Source: an uncultured Halomicronema sp. (lineage in GTDB: Bacteria; Cyanobacteriota; Cyanobacteriia; Phormidesmidales; Phormidesmidaceae). From it: DNA of 32,716 bases. The notes beneath the pieces are model-generated. The model saw only the letters and a program-made list of their open reading frames with translations, was not told the origin of the DNA and made no database searches. Where the stretch lies: the NCBI GenBank assembly GCA_937899725.1, contig CALCCA010000111.1, positions 1-32,716 of the forward strand, given 5' to 3'. Position numbers and translations under genes: made by a program. Each line of letters starts with the position of its first letter. Position 1 is the first letter of the stretch. This document shows, piece after piece, positions 15,603 to 22,547 of this stretch.

Positions 15603-16493
15603 ATGATCTCAGATTGGCGAACTTGGCAAGAATTCAAAGCAGCCCAACAAGAAATGGTTTTGCCTGCGGGCACGGTTGCCCATATCCCGCTGACGATTCG
15701 GTATATCGATCTCGGTGAGGCGCAGCAGGGCACGATTTTGCTGATGCACGGCATTCCGACTTGGGGCTACCTCTACCATGCGGTCATTCCAGTCCTCGTG
15801 CAGGCGGGCTATCGCGTCCTCGTGCCAGATTTTCTTGGCCACGGCTGGTCCGATCGCCGCGATCGCTTCGACCGCTCATTTCAAGATCAGGCGCGGATGA
15901 TTACGGCTTTTCTCGCGGCTTTGGAGCTGTCACGAGTCGATGTGGTGGGTCACGATACTGGCGGTGCAGTCGCGTTGATTCTGGCGATCGAGCACGCTGA
16001 TTTAGTGAATCGCCTGGTGATTACCAATTCGGTTTGCTACGACCGATTCGACGATGACATGCTTGATTTTGGTCATCCCCTGCGGTGGCAGGCTCGTTCC
16101 GTTGCTGATCTGGTCGCGGCGCTAGAAGCCAGTCTCGCTGACGGACTCTCGAATCCGAGTCAGCTCACCCCCGAGTTTCGCGAGGGCATCATCGCCCCTT
16201 GGGCTAGCACAGAGGGAAAATTAAGCCTGCTACGCAATGCCGCTGCCCTGAATGCCAACCAAACGATGGCGCTGGTTGACCGCCACGGCAATATTGTGGC
16301 TCCGACGCTGATTTTGTGGGCAATGGATGACCCATGGCAAAAGTCAGAAGATGGTCAGCAGCTGGCGAGTGAGATTCCGGGTGCTAATTTCCAGGCAATT
16401 AAGGGAGCGTCCCATTGGGTGCAGCAAGATGCCCCAGAAGAATTTTCTGAGGCACTGCTGACATTCTTCACAGATTCAGTTTTTACAACCTGA
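15603..16493 (+). CDS. Alpha/beta hydrolase, haloalkane-dehalogenase-like
   Basis: The 296-residue protein has the hydrolase landmarks LLMHGIPTWGYLYH (oxyanion HGxPTW), VPDFLGHGWSD, the nucleophile elbow VVGHDTGG with aspartate, a late acidic residue in LWAMDDPW, and the catalytic histidine in GASHWVQQDAPEE. An aspartate nucleophile with HGxPTW is the pattern of haloalkane and fluoroacetate dehalogenases and epoxide hydrolases; dehalogenation is not proven. The ATG at 15603 is preferred to a TTG at 15570; neither has a good ribosome site. The gene faces the ferritin-like gene tail to tail. A broken second copy of its 3' end lies at 18115-18220. Confidence 0.9.
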   Translation: MISDWRTWQEFKAAQQEMVLPAGTVAHIPLTIRYIDLGEAQQGTILLMHGIPTWGYLYHAVIPVLVQAGYRVLVPDFLGHGWSDRRDRFDRSFQDQARMITAFLAALELSRVDVVGHDTGGAVALILAIEHADLVNRLVITNSVCYDRFDDDMLDFGHPLRWQARSVADLVAALEASLADGLSNPSQLTPEFREGIIAPWASTEGKLSLLRNAAALNANQTMALVDRHGNIVAPTLILWAMDDPWQKSEDGQQLASEIPGANFQAIKGASHWVQQDAPEEFSEALLTFFTDSVFTT

Positions 16494-16571
16494 ATTCGCG
16501 ATAGCGCGAGTTCAACGTCAGGAGGGGAAAAGGCCGGTTTGTGCTAACCGAAACGGGGCTTCCGGCAGGGG

Positions 16572-17510
16572 TTATACAGACTTGAGGACGGGACGTCGCC
16601 CAAACAACCCTGCGAGTGATTCGGGCTGCAGGTGAGCGTTCCAGCTACACATCTGTCGCAGGACGCGGGTGAAAATATAGGCCAGTTCTGCTCCGGATTG
16701 GAGGTTGGACAGCTGAACGATGGTTTTGCTGGTTGTGCGATCGCCTTGATGATGATCAAACATGTTGAAAGCCTGGGTTGCCATGGTGAGGAGGCGACGC
16801 TGCATGGAGTCACCAAACCCCCAGCGAGTCATGCCCCAAAACTTAGCCAGGTGATTGACTTCGTCCTGCAGGGGTTGGGCGATTGCCTGCTGTAACGCCC
16901 CAGTCGAGTGAGCCATCAGCCAGAGATAAACCGAAACAGCACTCCATTCCGTTGTAATGCGTCGCACAGCATGTCGGTAGAGGGCTTCGACCGGCGTTCT
17001 GACCGGAGCGAGTTCGGTAATGGAATTGGTCTGAGGAACTAATTGCTCACCGACCAGTTGCTGATAAATCTTGCAAAAAATCGGGGCATGCTGGCGTTCT
17101 TCTTTTTCCCAAACCCCGACTTCAATCAAATTTCCCGCTTCGTCGTAAGACCCACTCACGAAACGGGTCATTTCAGGATGAACGCTTTGTAAGTACTCAC
17201 GGGTGATTTCGGCATAGGCCCGAATGGGGGCCTCAACTTCGGCTGATGCCGCAATCATGCTGGTAAACAGCTTGGGCTCTAAGCCCACAATTTGGTTGAC
17301 CGCGATCGCCGACCAGTCAAATGTTTCCCAACGGCGCTGATGAGGATGGGTGAACTGGCGGGGTAGATCGGTGAGGTGATCCGTCAGCACATTTGGGGCT
17401 AGATAGCGCTCAGCGAGATATCTAAGGCGCTGTCGAGTTTGAAAGTAGTTGGGATTTGGGTGTAAGTAGCCTGCTAGGTCGAGGACATTGTGAGGCACTG
17501 TAATTTGCAT
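16572..17510 (-). CDS. Ferritin-like di-iron protein
   Basis: I do not know a name for this 312-residue protein, but it carries a textbook set of ferritin-superfamily di-iron ligands: a glutamate in helix 1 (E91 or E93), E138-R-Q-H141, a further glutamate (E188), and E217-V-N-H220. This spacing is that of the acyl-ACP desaturase/ribonucleotide-reductase R2-like group. A soluble di-iron oxidase or desaturase-like enzyme is therefore likely, with unknown substrate. No signal peptide or membrane span is seen. It is convergent with the hydrolase gene at 15603. The 60 or so bases between contain short hairpins but no clear T-run terminator. Downstream of its promoter lies the debris region 17511-18220. 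Confidence 0.82.
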   Translation of the reverse strand: MQITVPHNVLDLAGYLHPNPNYFQTRQRLRYLAERYLAPNVLTDHLTDLPRQFTHPHQRRWETFDWSAIAVNQIVGLEPKLFTSMIAASAEVEAPIRAYAEITREYLQSVHPEMTRFVSGSYDEAGNLIEVGVWEKEERQHAPIFCKIYQQLVGEQLVPQTNSITELAPVRTPVEALYRHAVRRITTEWSAVSVYLWLMAHSTGALQQAIAQPLQDEVNHLAKFWGMTRWGFGDSMQRRLLTMATQAFNMFDHHQGDRTTSKTIVQLSNLQSGAELAYIFTRVLRQMCSWNAHLQPESLAGLFGRRPVLKSV

Positions 17511-17919
17511 GATGGAACATCCTTATGTGAAAGAAATACACAACACACTTAGTTTGCTGATATCTCCTCTGAAGCCTCAATGAGCAGCTGGTAGCTAGCG
17601 CCAGTAAGGCGAAGTGTCTCGTAGCGGATCGAAGTGCCTGGTAGTTTTGAGAACTACATGAATATTCTGCTCATGACGCTTTGCCGTCAGGAAATTGTGT
17701 TCCGTGACGTTTTGATGCCTTTGGCGTAGCGCGCTGGCCTGTAAACGCATCAATTTTAGGAACGTGAGTTCAATGGCCTAAAAGATTGCAGAAGGGAGAG
17801 CAGGCTAGCCTTGAACTTCCAGATTTAAGGCAGGCGGCTGTTCCTGACCGGTGTCAGCCATGGCAGCATTCAGAATGCTGAGGTTGGAATACCCTGTGGG
17901 AAGGGCAAGCCCTACGGAA

Positions 17920-18111
17920 TTAGAAAGTTGGCCAGATGGTGATTTCAGCCAGTTGGGGTGATCGCATCAAACAGCGGCTTGTTATACCAGCGCCTTTTAG
18001 GGTGTTGAGCCGAAAATTGAACACTCCCGCCATCGCAGTCCCTTCAATTTGCATGACGTTTTTCAGCGGAGCATTCACCGTTTCAATCAAGGCACGGTTA
18101 CGCCACATCAT
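17920..18111 (-). mobile_element. Remnant of an IS982-like transposase
   Basis: The minus strand encodes RNRALIETVNAPLKNVMQIE followed by FNFRLNTLKG. This matches the conserved C-terminal part of IS982-family transposases (RKRA.IET.N..LKN..QIEH......NF..N). The rest of the transposase, the catalytic DDE core and any terminal repeats are missing or unrecognisable. It is a dead fragment joined to a hydrolase fragment at about 18112. Confidence 0.55.
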
Positions 18112-18114
18112 CTT

Positions 18115-18220
18115 GCTAATCAGCGCGATAAAAGGGGCGTCCTATTGGGTGCAACATGATGCTCACGAACAGTTTTCGCCGGTGCTGCTGCGGTTTTTTG
18201 CAGAATCAAGATCGCAATGA
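18115..18220 (+). pseudogene. 3' end of a second hydrolase gene
   Basis: The plus strand reads ISAIKGASYWVQHDAHEQF, then LLRFFAES, and stops at 18218-18220. The intact hydrolase at 15603 ends FQAIKGASHWVQQDAPEEF with LLTFFTDS. The DNA also aligns from GCTAAT onward, with mostly third-position changes. Only about the last 33 codons remain; the 5' part was lost, apparently at the IS fragment. The catalytic histidine is replaced by tyrosine (SYW for SHW). Confidence 0.75.
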
Positions 18221-18559
18221 TGCTAATTTTCGAGGCTTCCGACTTCTAATGCCACTTTGCCAATGCAGAGGAGTCAGCTTTATTGTTTTGTGTCAGAGGA
18301 TTGCGAGTATCACGATCGCGACTGCCAAACAGGCTGAGGACATTCCAAGTTTGTATTTCTATAGCGAGCCGCAGCCAGGCTGGGACACTTTTAAGCGCCG
18401 GAGCGCTTGCGGCAATGCCCTTCTCTGCCCCTCTTGAAACCTGCACCTTTCTACCCGCTGCTATAGCTCTGCTCGCGGCGCCCTAAACACATTGATGGAT
18501 TGGTAAATCTGAGATGTGTCCAATGGCTTGGCGTTTAGCGGTTTACGCATGAAAAGCAA

Positions 18560-18601
18560 AAAAGCCTGATGTCGATTCTTTAAGATCAGCATCAGGCTTT
18601 T
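18560..18601. terminator. Hairpin terminator past the 96-residue membrane gene
   Basis: AAAAGCCTGATG (18560-18571) and CATCAGGCTTTT (18590-18601) form a 12-bp stem with an 18-base loop. On the minus strand it runs into a T-rich tract. It lies 30 bases past the end of the small membrane gene at 18632, which it probably terminates. Confidence 0.75.
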
Positions 18602-18631
18602 CATAAACTTGGGTTGTTGCGGGCTGAAGCG

Positions 18632-18922
18632 CTAATTTTGCACAACAGCTTGATTCGCGATCGCAGGTGCCTGTTGTAAGTAGGCGTAGGCTTCCTGACC
18701 ATCAGCCAAGTAGTTTTCAGAAGTGGCGATGCCGACTGACTGATCCAGGTAAAGCATGTAGTCAGTCATCAAAAAATAGACAGTCATCATGGCGACAGCG
18801 GAGGAAGCGACCAAAAAGCCCGCCAGCATGAACGAAAACTCTTGGCTTTGAATAGCTTGTTCCATCAGGCGTAGAGCCCAAGCAACCAATCCGATGACAA
18901 CGATGAGAATTAAAAGCAACAT
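18632..18922 (-). CDS. Small two-span membrane protein, unknown function
   Basis: An unrecognised 96-residue protein. Two hydrophobic segments are visible, about residues 1-18 and 31-54, followed by a polar C-terminal tail (YLDQSVGIATSENYLADGQEAY). No motif suggests enzymatic activity. The gene is followed by a good terminator, which supports it being real and singly transcribed. It may be an inner or thylakoid membrane protein; nothing more specific can be said. Confidence 0.65.
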   Translation of the reverse strand: MLLLILIVVIGLVAWALRLMEQAIQSQEFSFMLAGFLVASSAVAMMTVYFLMTDYMLYLDQSVGIATSENYLADGQEAYAYLQQAPAIANQAVVQN

Positions 18923-18995
18923 AATAATGGCAATCGCCTACATCCATCATTAAACCTCTTATGTAACGTACTGTAACAGGAATTTAATGATGTCG

Positions 18996-19775
18996 TCACA
19001 TTTGGACGGCCTTTCGTGTCGTGATTTGATGACTTGCCAGATAGTCTTTGATTTCGGCGACGGTGAGTTGGCCGTAGTGCAACAGCGATGCCAATAAGGC
19101 GGCTTCAGCTTGGCCCGTGGTTAAGGCCTCATAGATATGGTGACAGTTGCCCGCGCCCCCGGACGCAATCACTGGCACCGGCACCCGATTGGCGATCGCC
19201 TGCGTCAGGGGCAAATCATAGCCCGCCTGAGTGCCATCGGCATCCATGCTGGTGATGAGCAGCTCGCCTGCGCCGCGCCGCACGACGTCTTGCGCCCAGG
19301 TCACCGCATCCAGGCCCGTGTTTTCGCGCCCCCCCCGCACGTAGACATCCCAGCCGGGGTTATCAGGAGTGTCGCGTTTACGCGCATCGATCGCCACCAC
19401 AATGCACTGGTTGCCAAAGCGATCGCTGGCCCGATCAATTAAGTCGGGCTGTCGCACGGCGGCGGAGTTGATGCTGACTTTGTCGGCCCCGGCCCGCAGC
19501 AGCTGTTTGATGTGATCGACTGTGCTGATGCCGCCGCCCACCGTGAGGGGGATAAAGACCTGATCAGCCGTGCGATACACCACATCGAGCAAGATGCCGC
19601 GATCTTCGTGGGTGGCGGTGATGTCTAAAAACACCAGCTCATCGGCCCCGGCTTCGTTATAGGCCTGAGCCAGCTCAACCGGATCGCCGGCGTCGCGCAG
19701 GTCAACAAAATTGACGCCCTTTACGACGCGTCCCGCGTTGACATCTAAGCAGGGCAGAATACGCTTTGCCAGCAT
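18996..19775 (-). CDS. hisF: Imidazole glycerol phosphate synthase, cyclase subunit
   Basis: HisF (259 residues) closes the imidazole ring in histidine biosynthesis, using ammonia channelled from the HisH glutaminase, to yield imidazole-glycerol phosphate and AICAR. It is a (beta/alpha)8 barrel with the two catalytic aspartates in place: D11 in [15 protein letters not shown] and D130 in VVAIDARKR. The phosphate-binding loops GGGIST and ASGGAG are intact. Full length and highly conserved. hisH is not adjacent, as usual in cyanobacteria where his genes are scattered. The gene is divergent from the DUF2862 gene, with about 150 bp between. Confidence 0.98.
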   Translation of the reverse strand: MLAKRILPCLDVNAGRVVKGVNFVDLRDAGDPVELAQAYNEAGADELVFLDITATHEDRGILLDVVYRTADQVFIPLTVGGGISTVDHIKQLLRAGADKVSINSAAVRQPDLIDRASDRFGNQCIVVAIDARKRDTPDNPGWDVYVRGGRENTGLDAVTWAQDVVRRGAGELLITSMDADGTQAGYDLPLTQAIANRVPVPVIASGGAGNCHHIYEALTTGQAEAALLASLLHYGQLTVAEIKDYLASHQITTRKAVQM

Positions 19776-19927
19776 GGCCGCTTACCTTGCACACCTTCGG
19801 CAGGTGCTGATTGATTTTCGCTATCCACCATAGACCAGGATGGCGCAAGACGCTGATAAACTGTGGGGTGGTTTGTGTAACGAAACCGTCGTTGAGCAGT
19901 TCAAAATTTCAGGTAGTTAGGTTAGGC

Positions 19928-20128
19928 ATGGCCTTAGAAATCGGACAAAAGGTGAAAGTTGCCCGCTTGCGCGATCGCGTATCTCGCGACGTGACCACTC
20001 GACTGGGCAAATCGGGCGTGATCAGTCAATTTAAAATGGTGGATGGCAGTGGTGTGGGCGTCGTTGTTGAGTTTGACGATGATAACTATTCCACCTGGTT
20101 CTTTGAAGATGAACTGTCGCCAACGTAA
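19928..20128 (+). CDS. DUF2862 family small protein
   Basis: A 66-residue protein typical of cyanobacteria, starting MALEIGQKVKVARLRDRVSRD and ending with FDDDNYSTWFFEDEL, an SH3-like small beta barrel in appearance. An upstream in-frame start at 19811 would add 39 residues, but these look non-coding, and the known family is about this short length. The function of DUF2862 is not established. It lies 21 bases before the ArsA-like gene and is probably co-transcribed with it. The order DUF2862, ArsA-like, chlG suggests, without proof, a role in membrane or photosystem assembly. Confidence 0.88.
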   Translation: MALEIGQKVKVARLRDRVSRDVTTRLGKSGVISQFKMVDGSGVGVVVEFDDDNYSTWFFEDELSPT

Positions 20129-20149
20129 CTAGGATTTTAGAGAAGATCT

Positions 20150-21247
20150 GTGCCGCAAATTCTGACTTTTCTCGGGCAATCTCGGAGCGCCTGTGCGATC
20201 GCGTCAGTGGCGTTTGCGCGTCAACTGGCCCAACAAGGGGCGCGAGTGCTGTGGCTGACGCAAGACAGCGGGCCGTTGCCCAGCAGGTTGTGGGGCAGGC
20301 CTCTGGCCACTGCCGCCCAACCGGCGGGAGCTAACCTCTGGACGCTGCAGCTGCAGGCGACCACTCTGCTTGAAAGCAGCTGGGATGTCGTTAAGGGGAT
20401 TGAAGCCCAGTATTTGCGCGATCCTTTACTGAAACAGGTGTTTGGTGAAGAGCTGGTGATTTTGCCGGGGATGGCCGATGCCCTCACCCTCGATGCCATG
20501 CGCGGGTTTTACGATAGTGGCAGCTATGACTACCTTGTCTTTGATGGGCTGTCTAGCCAGGCCGCTCTGCGCATGTGGGCGCTGCCGGAGCAGCTGGACT
20601 GGTATATTCGCCGCTTTCAAAAGGTGTTGGCCGAGTCGCAGCTGGCACAAACGCTGGCACCCTTTATTCAGCCGATCGCGGGCTCGGTTCTCAATCTGAG
20701 TGGGGCCAATGCTTCGCTCGATCAACCGGTGCAGCAGGCCCGGAGCTTTTTAGAGGCCGGCCGGCGAGTTGTGCAGTCAGCTCAACAGCTGCTGGGCTTC
20801 TTGGTGGTGACTGATGACGCGGCAGATGTTGACACTGCTCGTTATTTATGGGGCAGTTCCCAGCAGATTGGCCTCACCGTGGGCGGGGCGATCGCCTATG
20901 CCACGGCTGAGTCTGGGGTTGCCGATCAAGCCTTTGCTCCCCTGGCACTGCAGCGCCTGCCGGGGCTCACCGGTGATGACTGGCAACCGCTGATGGCTGC
21001 CTTGCCGAGCCTCAGCGTCGCGGTGCAAACTGCGCCCGCGCCCGTGGTCATCGATGAGGTAGCGCAGCAGGTACGGCTATTTTTGCCTGGTTTCACCAAG
21101 GCTGACATCAACTTGACGCAGTATGGCCCTGAGGTCACCATCACCGCTGGCGACCAGCGACGTAATCTGATGCTGCCAGCGGCGCTCAAAAATCGCTCGA
21201 TTCAAGGCGCTAAATTTCAAGAAGACGCGCTCATTCTGTCCTTTTAG
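20150..21247 (+). CDS. ArsA/Get3-like protein with degenerate P-loop and HSP20-like domain
   Basis: The 365-residue protein has the ArsA/Get3 fold order: first strand ILTFLGQSRSACAIASVAFA, then VLWLTQDSGPL, a DYLVFDG segment (Walker B/switch position) near residue 125, and a C-terminal HSP20-like domain (about 300-365: VRLFLPGFTKADINL...VTITAGDQRRNLMLP) seen in ArsA-family proteins of phototrophs. The deviant Walker A GKGGVGKT is replaced by GQSRSACA, which lacks both key lysines, so ATP hydrolysis is unlikely. Start GTG at 20150. It precedes chlG and may act as a chaperone or membrane-targeting scaffold; that role is inferred from context. Confidence 0.85.
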   Translation: MPQILTFLGQSRSACAIASVAFARQLAQQGARVLWLTQDSGPLPSRLWGRPLATAAQPAGANLWTLQLQATTLLESSWDVVKGIEAQYLRDPLLKQVFGEELVILPGMADALTLDAMRGFYDSGSYDYLVFDGLSSQAALRMWALPEQLDWYIRRFQKVLAESQLAQTLAPFIQPIAGSVLNLSGANASLDQPVQQARSFLEAGRRVVQSAQQLLGFLVVTDDAADVDTARYLWGSSQQIGLTVGGAIAYATAESGVADQAFAPLALQRLPGLTGDDWQPLMAALPSLSVAVQTAPAPVVIDEVAQQVRLFLPGFTKADINLTQYGPEVTITAGDQRRNLMLPAALKNRSIQGAKFQEDALILSF

Positions 21248-21383
21248 AGTCAGGTGCGGTTAGGGTGTTCTGGCGAGTTGTCTCTGACTGGTCGTTAGCA
21301 TTACATCTACACCTAAGCTAAGCCTGCATAATAAAAAGCCCGTTGGGCTCGCTGAGACGCTGGTACACCCTTAGATAACGCTC

Positions 21384-22433
21384 ATGACTGATCAAATTTC
21401 AGACGTTTCTCCCCCTGATCAACCCTCCGACGCGGCTTCCACCGAGGCCACCGCAGATGCGACTTCCACCGCTGCTGGTACCAAGAGCGGCAAGGCGCGG
21501 CAGCTGCTCGGTATGAAAGGGGCCGAAGCGGGTGAAACCTCAATATGGAAGATTCGCCTGCAGTTGATGAAGCCGATTACCTGGATTCCCCTAATTTGGG
21601 GGGTCGTGTGTGGGGCGGCTTCGTCGGGGCAGTTTGTGTGGAGTTTGGAATATGTGCTGCTGTCAGCGGCTTGTATGCTGCTGTCGGGGCCGCTGCTAAC
21701 CGGCTATACCCAAACCCTCAACGACTTTTACGATCGCGAAATTGATGCGATCAATGAGCCCTATCGCCCGATTCCATCAGGGGCGATTTCGATTCCCCAG
21801 GTCATCACGCAGTTTGTCTTACTGCTGGTGGCGGGTATTGGTGTGGCCTATGCCCTCGACCAGTGGGCTGGCCACGACTTTCCCACCATTACGGCGCTGA
21901 CGCTGGGCGGTTCGCTGCTGGCCTATATCTATTCAGCTCCGCCTTTGAAGCTGAAGCAAAACGGCTGGCTGGGCAACTATGCTCTGGGGGCCAGCTATAT
22001 TGCGCTGCCCTGGTGGGCCGGTCACGCCCTGTTTGGCGAACTGAATTTGACCATTGTGCTGCTGACGCTGTTTTACAGTTTGGCTGGTTTAGGAATCGCC
22101 ATCGTGAATGACTTTAAGAGCGTGGAGGGCGATCGCCAGCTAGGGCTGAAGTCTTTGCCGGTGATGTTTGGTATTGGCACCGCCGCCTGGATTTGCGTGT
22201 TGATGATTGACATCTTTCAAGGGGGCATCGCGGCTTACCTGATGGCGATCCATCAAAATCTTTATGCGGTGCTGCTGGTGCTGCTAATCATTCCGCAAAT
22301 CACCTTTCAAGACATGTATTTTCTGCGCGATCCGCTGAAAAACGATGTGAAATATCAGGCCAGTGCCCAACCCTTTTTGGTCTTAGGTATGTTGGTGGCA
22401 GCCTTGGCCTTGGGGCATTCTGCCCTGGTCTGA
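21384..22433 (+). CDS. chlG: Chlorophyll a synthase
   Basis: ChlG (349 residues) joins the phytyl or geranylgeranyl diphosphate tail to chlorophyllide, the last step of chlorophyll a synthesis, within the membrane. It is a UbiA-family prenyltransferase. Both Asp-rich motifs are intact: N113-D-x-x-D117 in NDFYDREIDAINEPYRPIPSG, and NDFKSVEGD (242-250) followed by LGLKSLPVMFG. About eight or nine hydrophobic helices are visible. The first 50 residues are Ser/Thr/Ala-rich and polar, a common soluble head. It lies about 135 bp after the ArsA-like gene. Its presence shows an oxygenic phototroph. Confidence 0.97.
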   Translation: MTDQISDVSPPDQPSDAASTEATADATSTAAGTKSGKARQLLGMKGAEAGETSIWKIRLQLMKPITWIPLIWGVVCGAASSGQFVWSLEYVLLSAACMLLSGPLLTGYTQTLNDFYDREIDAINEPYRPIPSGAISIPQVITQFVLLLVAGIGVAYALDQWAGHDFPTITALTLGGSLLAYIYSAPPLKLKQNGWLGNYALGASYIALPWWAGHALFGELNLTIVLLTLFYSLAGLGIAIVNDFKSVEGDRQLGLKSLPVMFGIGTAAWICVLMIDIFQGGIAAYLMAIHQNLYAVLLVLLIIPQITFQDMYFLRDPLKNDVKYQASAQPFLVLGMLVAALALGHSALV

Positions 22434-22547
22434 ATCAGTGGCAAAAGGTCGGGACTTTGCCTTGAGGGCATAGTCTCTGGTATAGAGTTAGCTCAGGTAA
22501 GCGCATCGATTCGTGAGATCAAAGTGGGCGAGAGGATAAGGTGAGCT

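Larger units (their letters stand above)
17511..18631. other. Debris region with gene and IS fragments
   Basis: About 1.1 kb without an intact gene. It holds an IS982-like transposase fragment (17920-18111, minus) directly abutting a broken hydrolase 3' end (18115-18220, plus), and a terminator at 18560-18601. I see nothing supported in 17511-17919 beyond the promoter of the ferritin-like gene, or in 18221-18555. Open frames there are short and featureless. Confidence 0.65.

Noticed and set aside
21337-21349. AGCCC-GTT-GGGCT hairpin about 35 bases before chlG
   Set aside because: Only a 5-bp stem. It reads as a terminator on the minus strand, where no gene ends; not enough for a riboswitch or terminator call.
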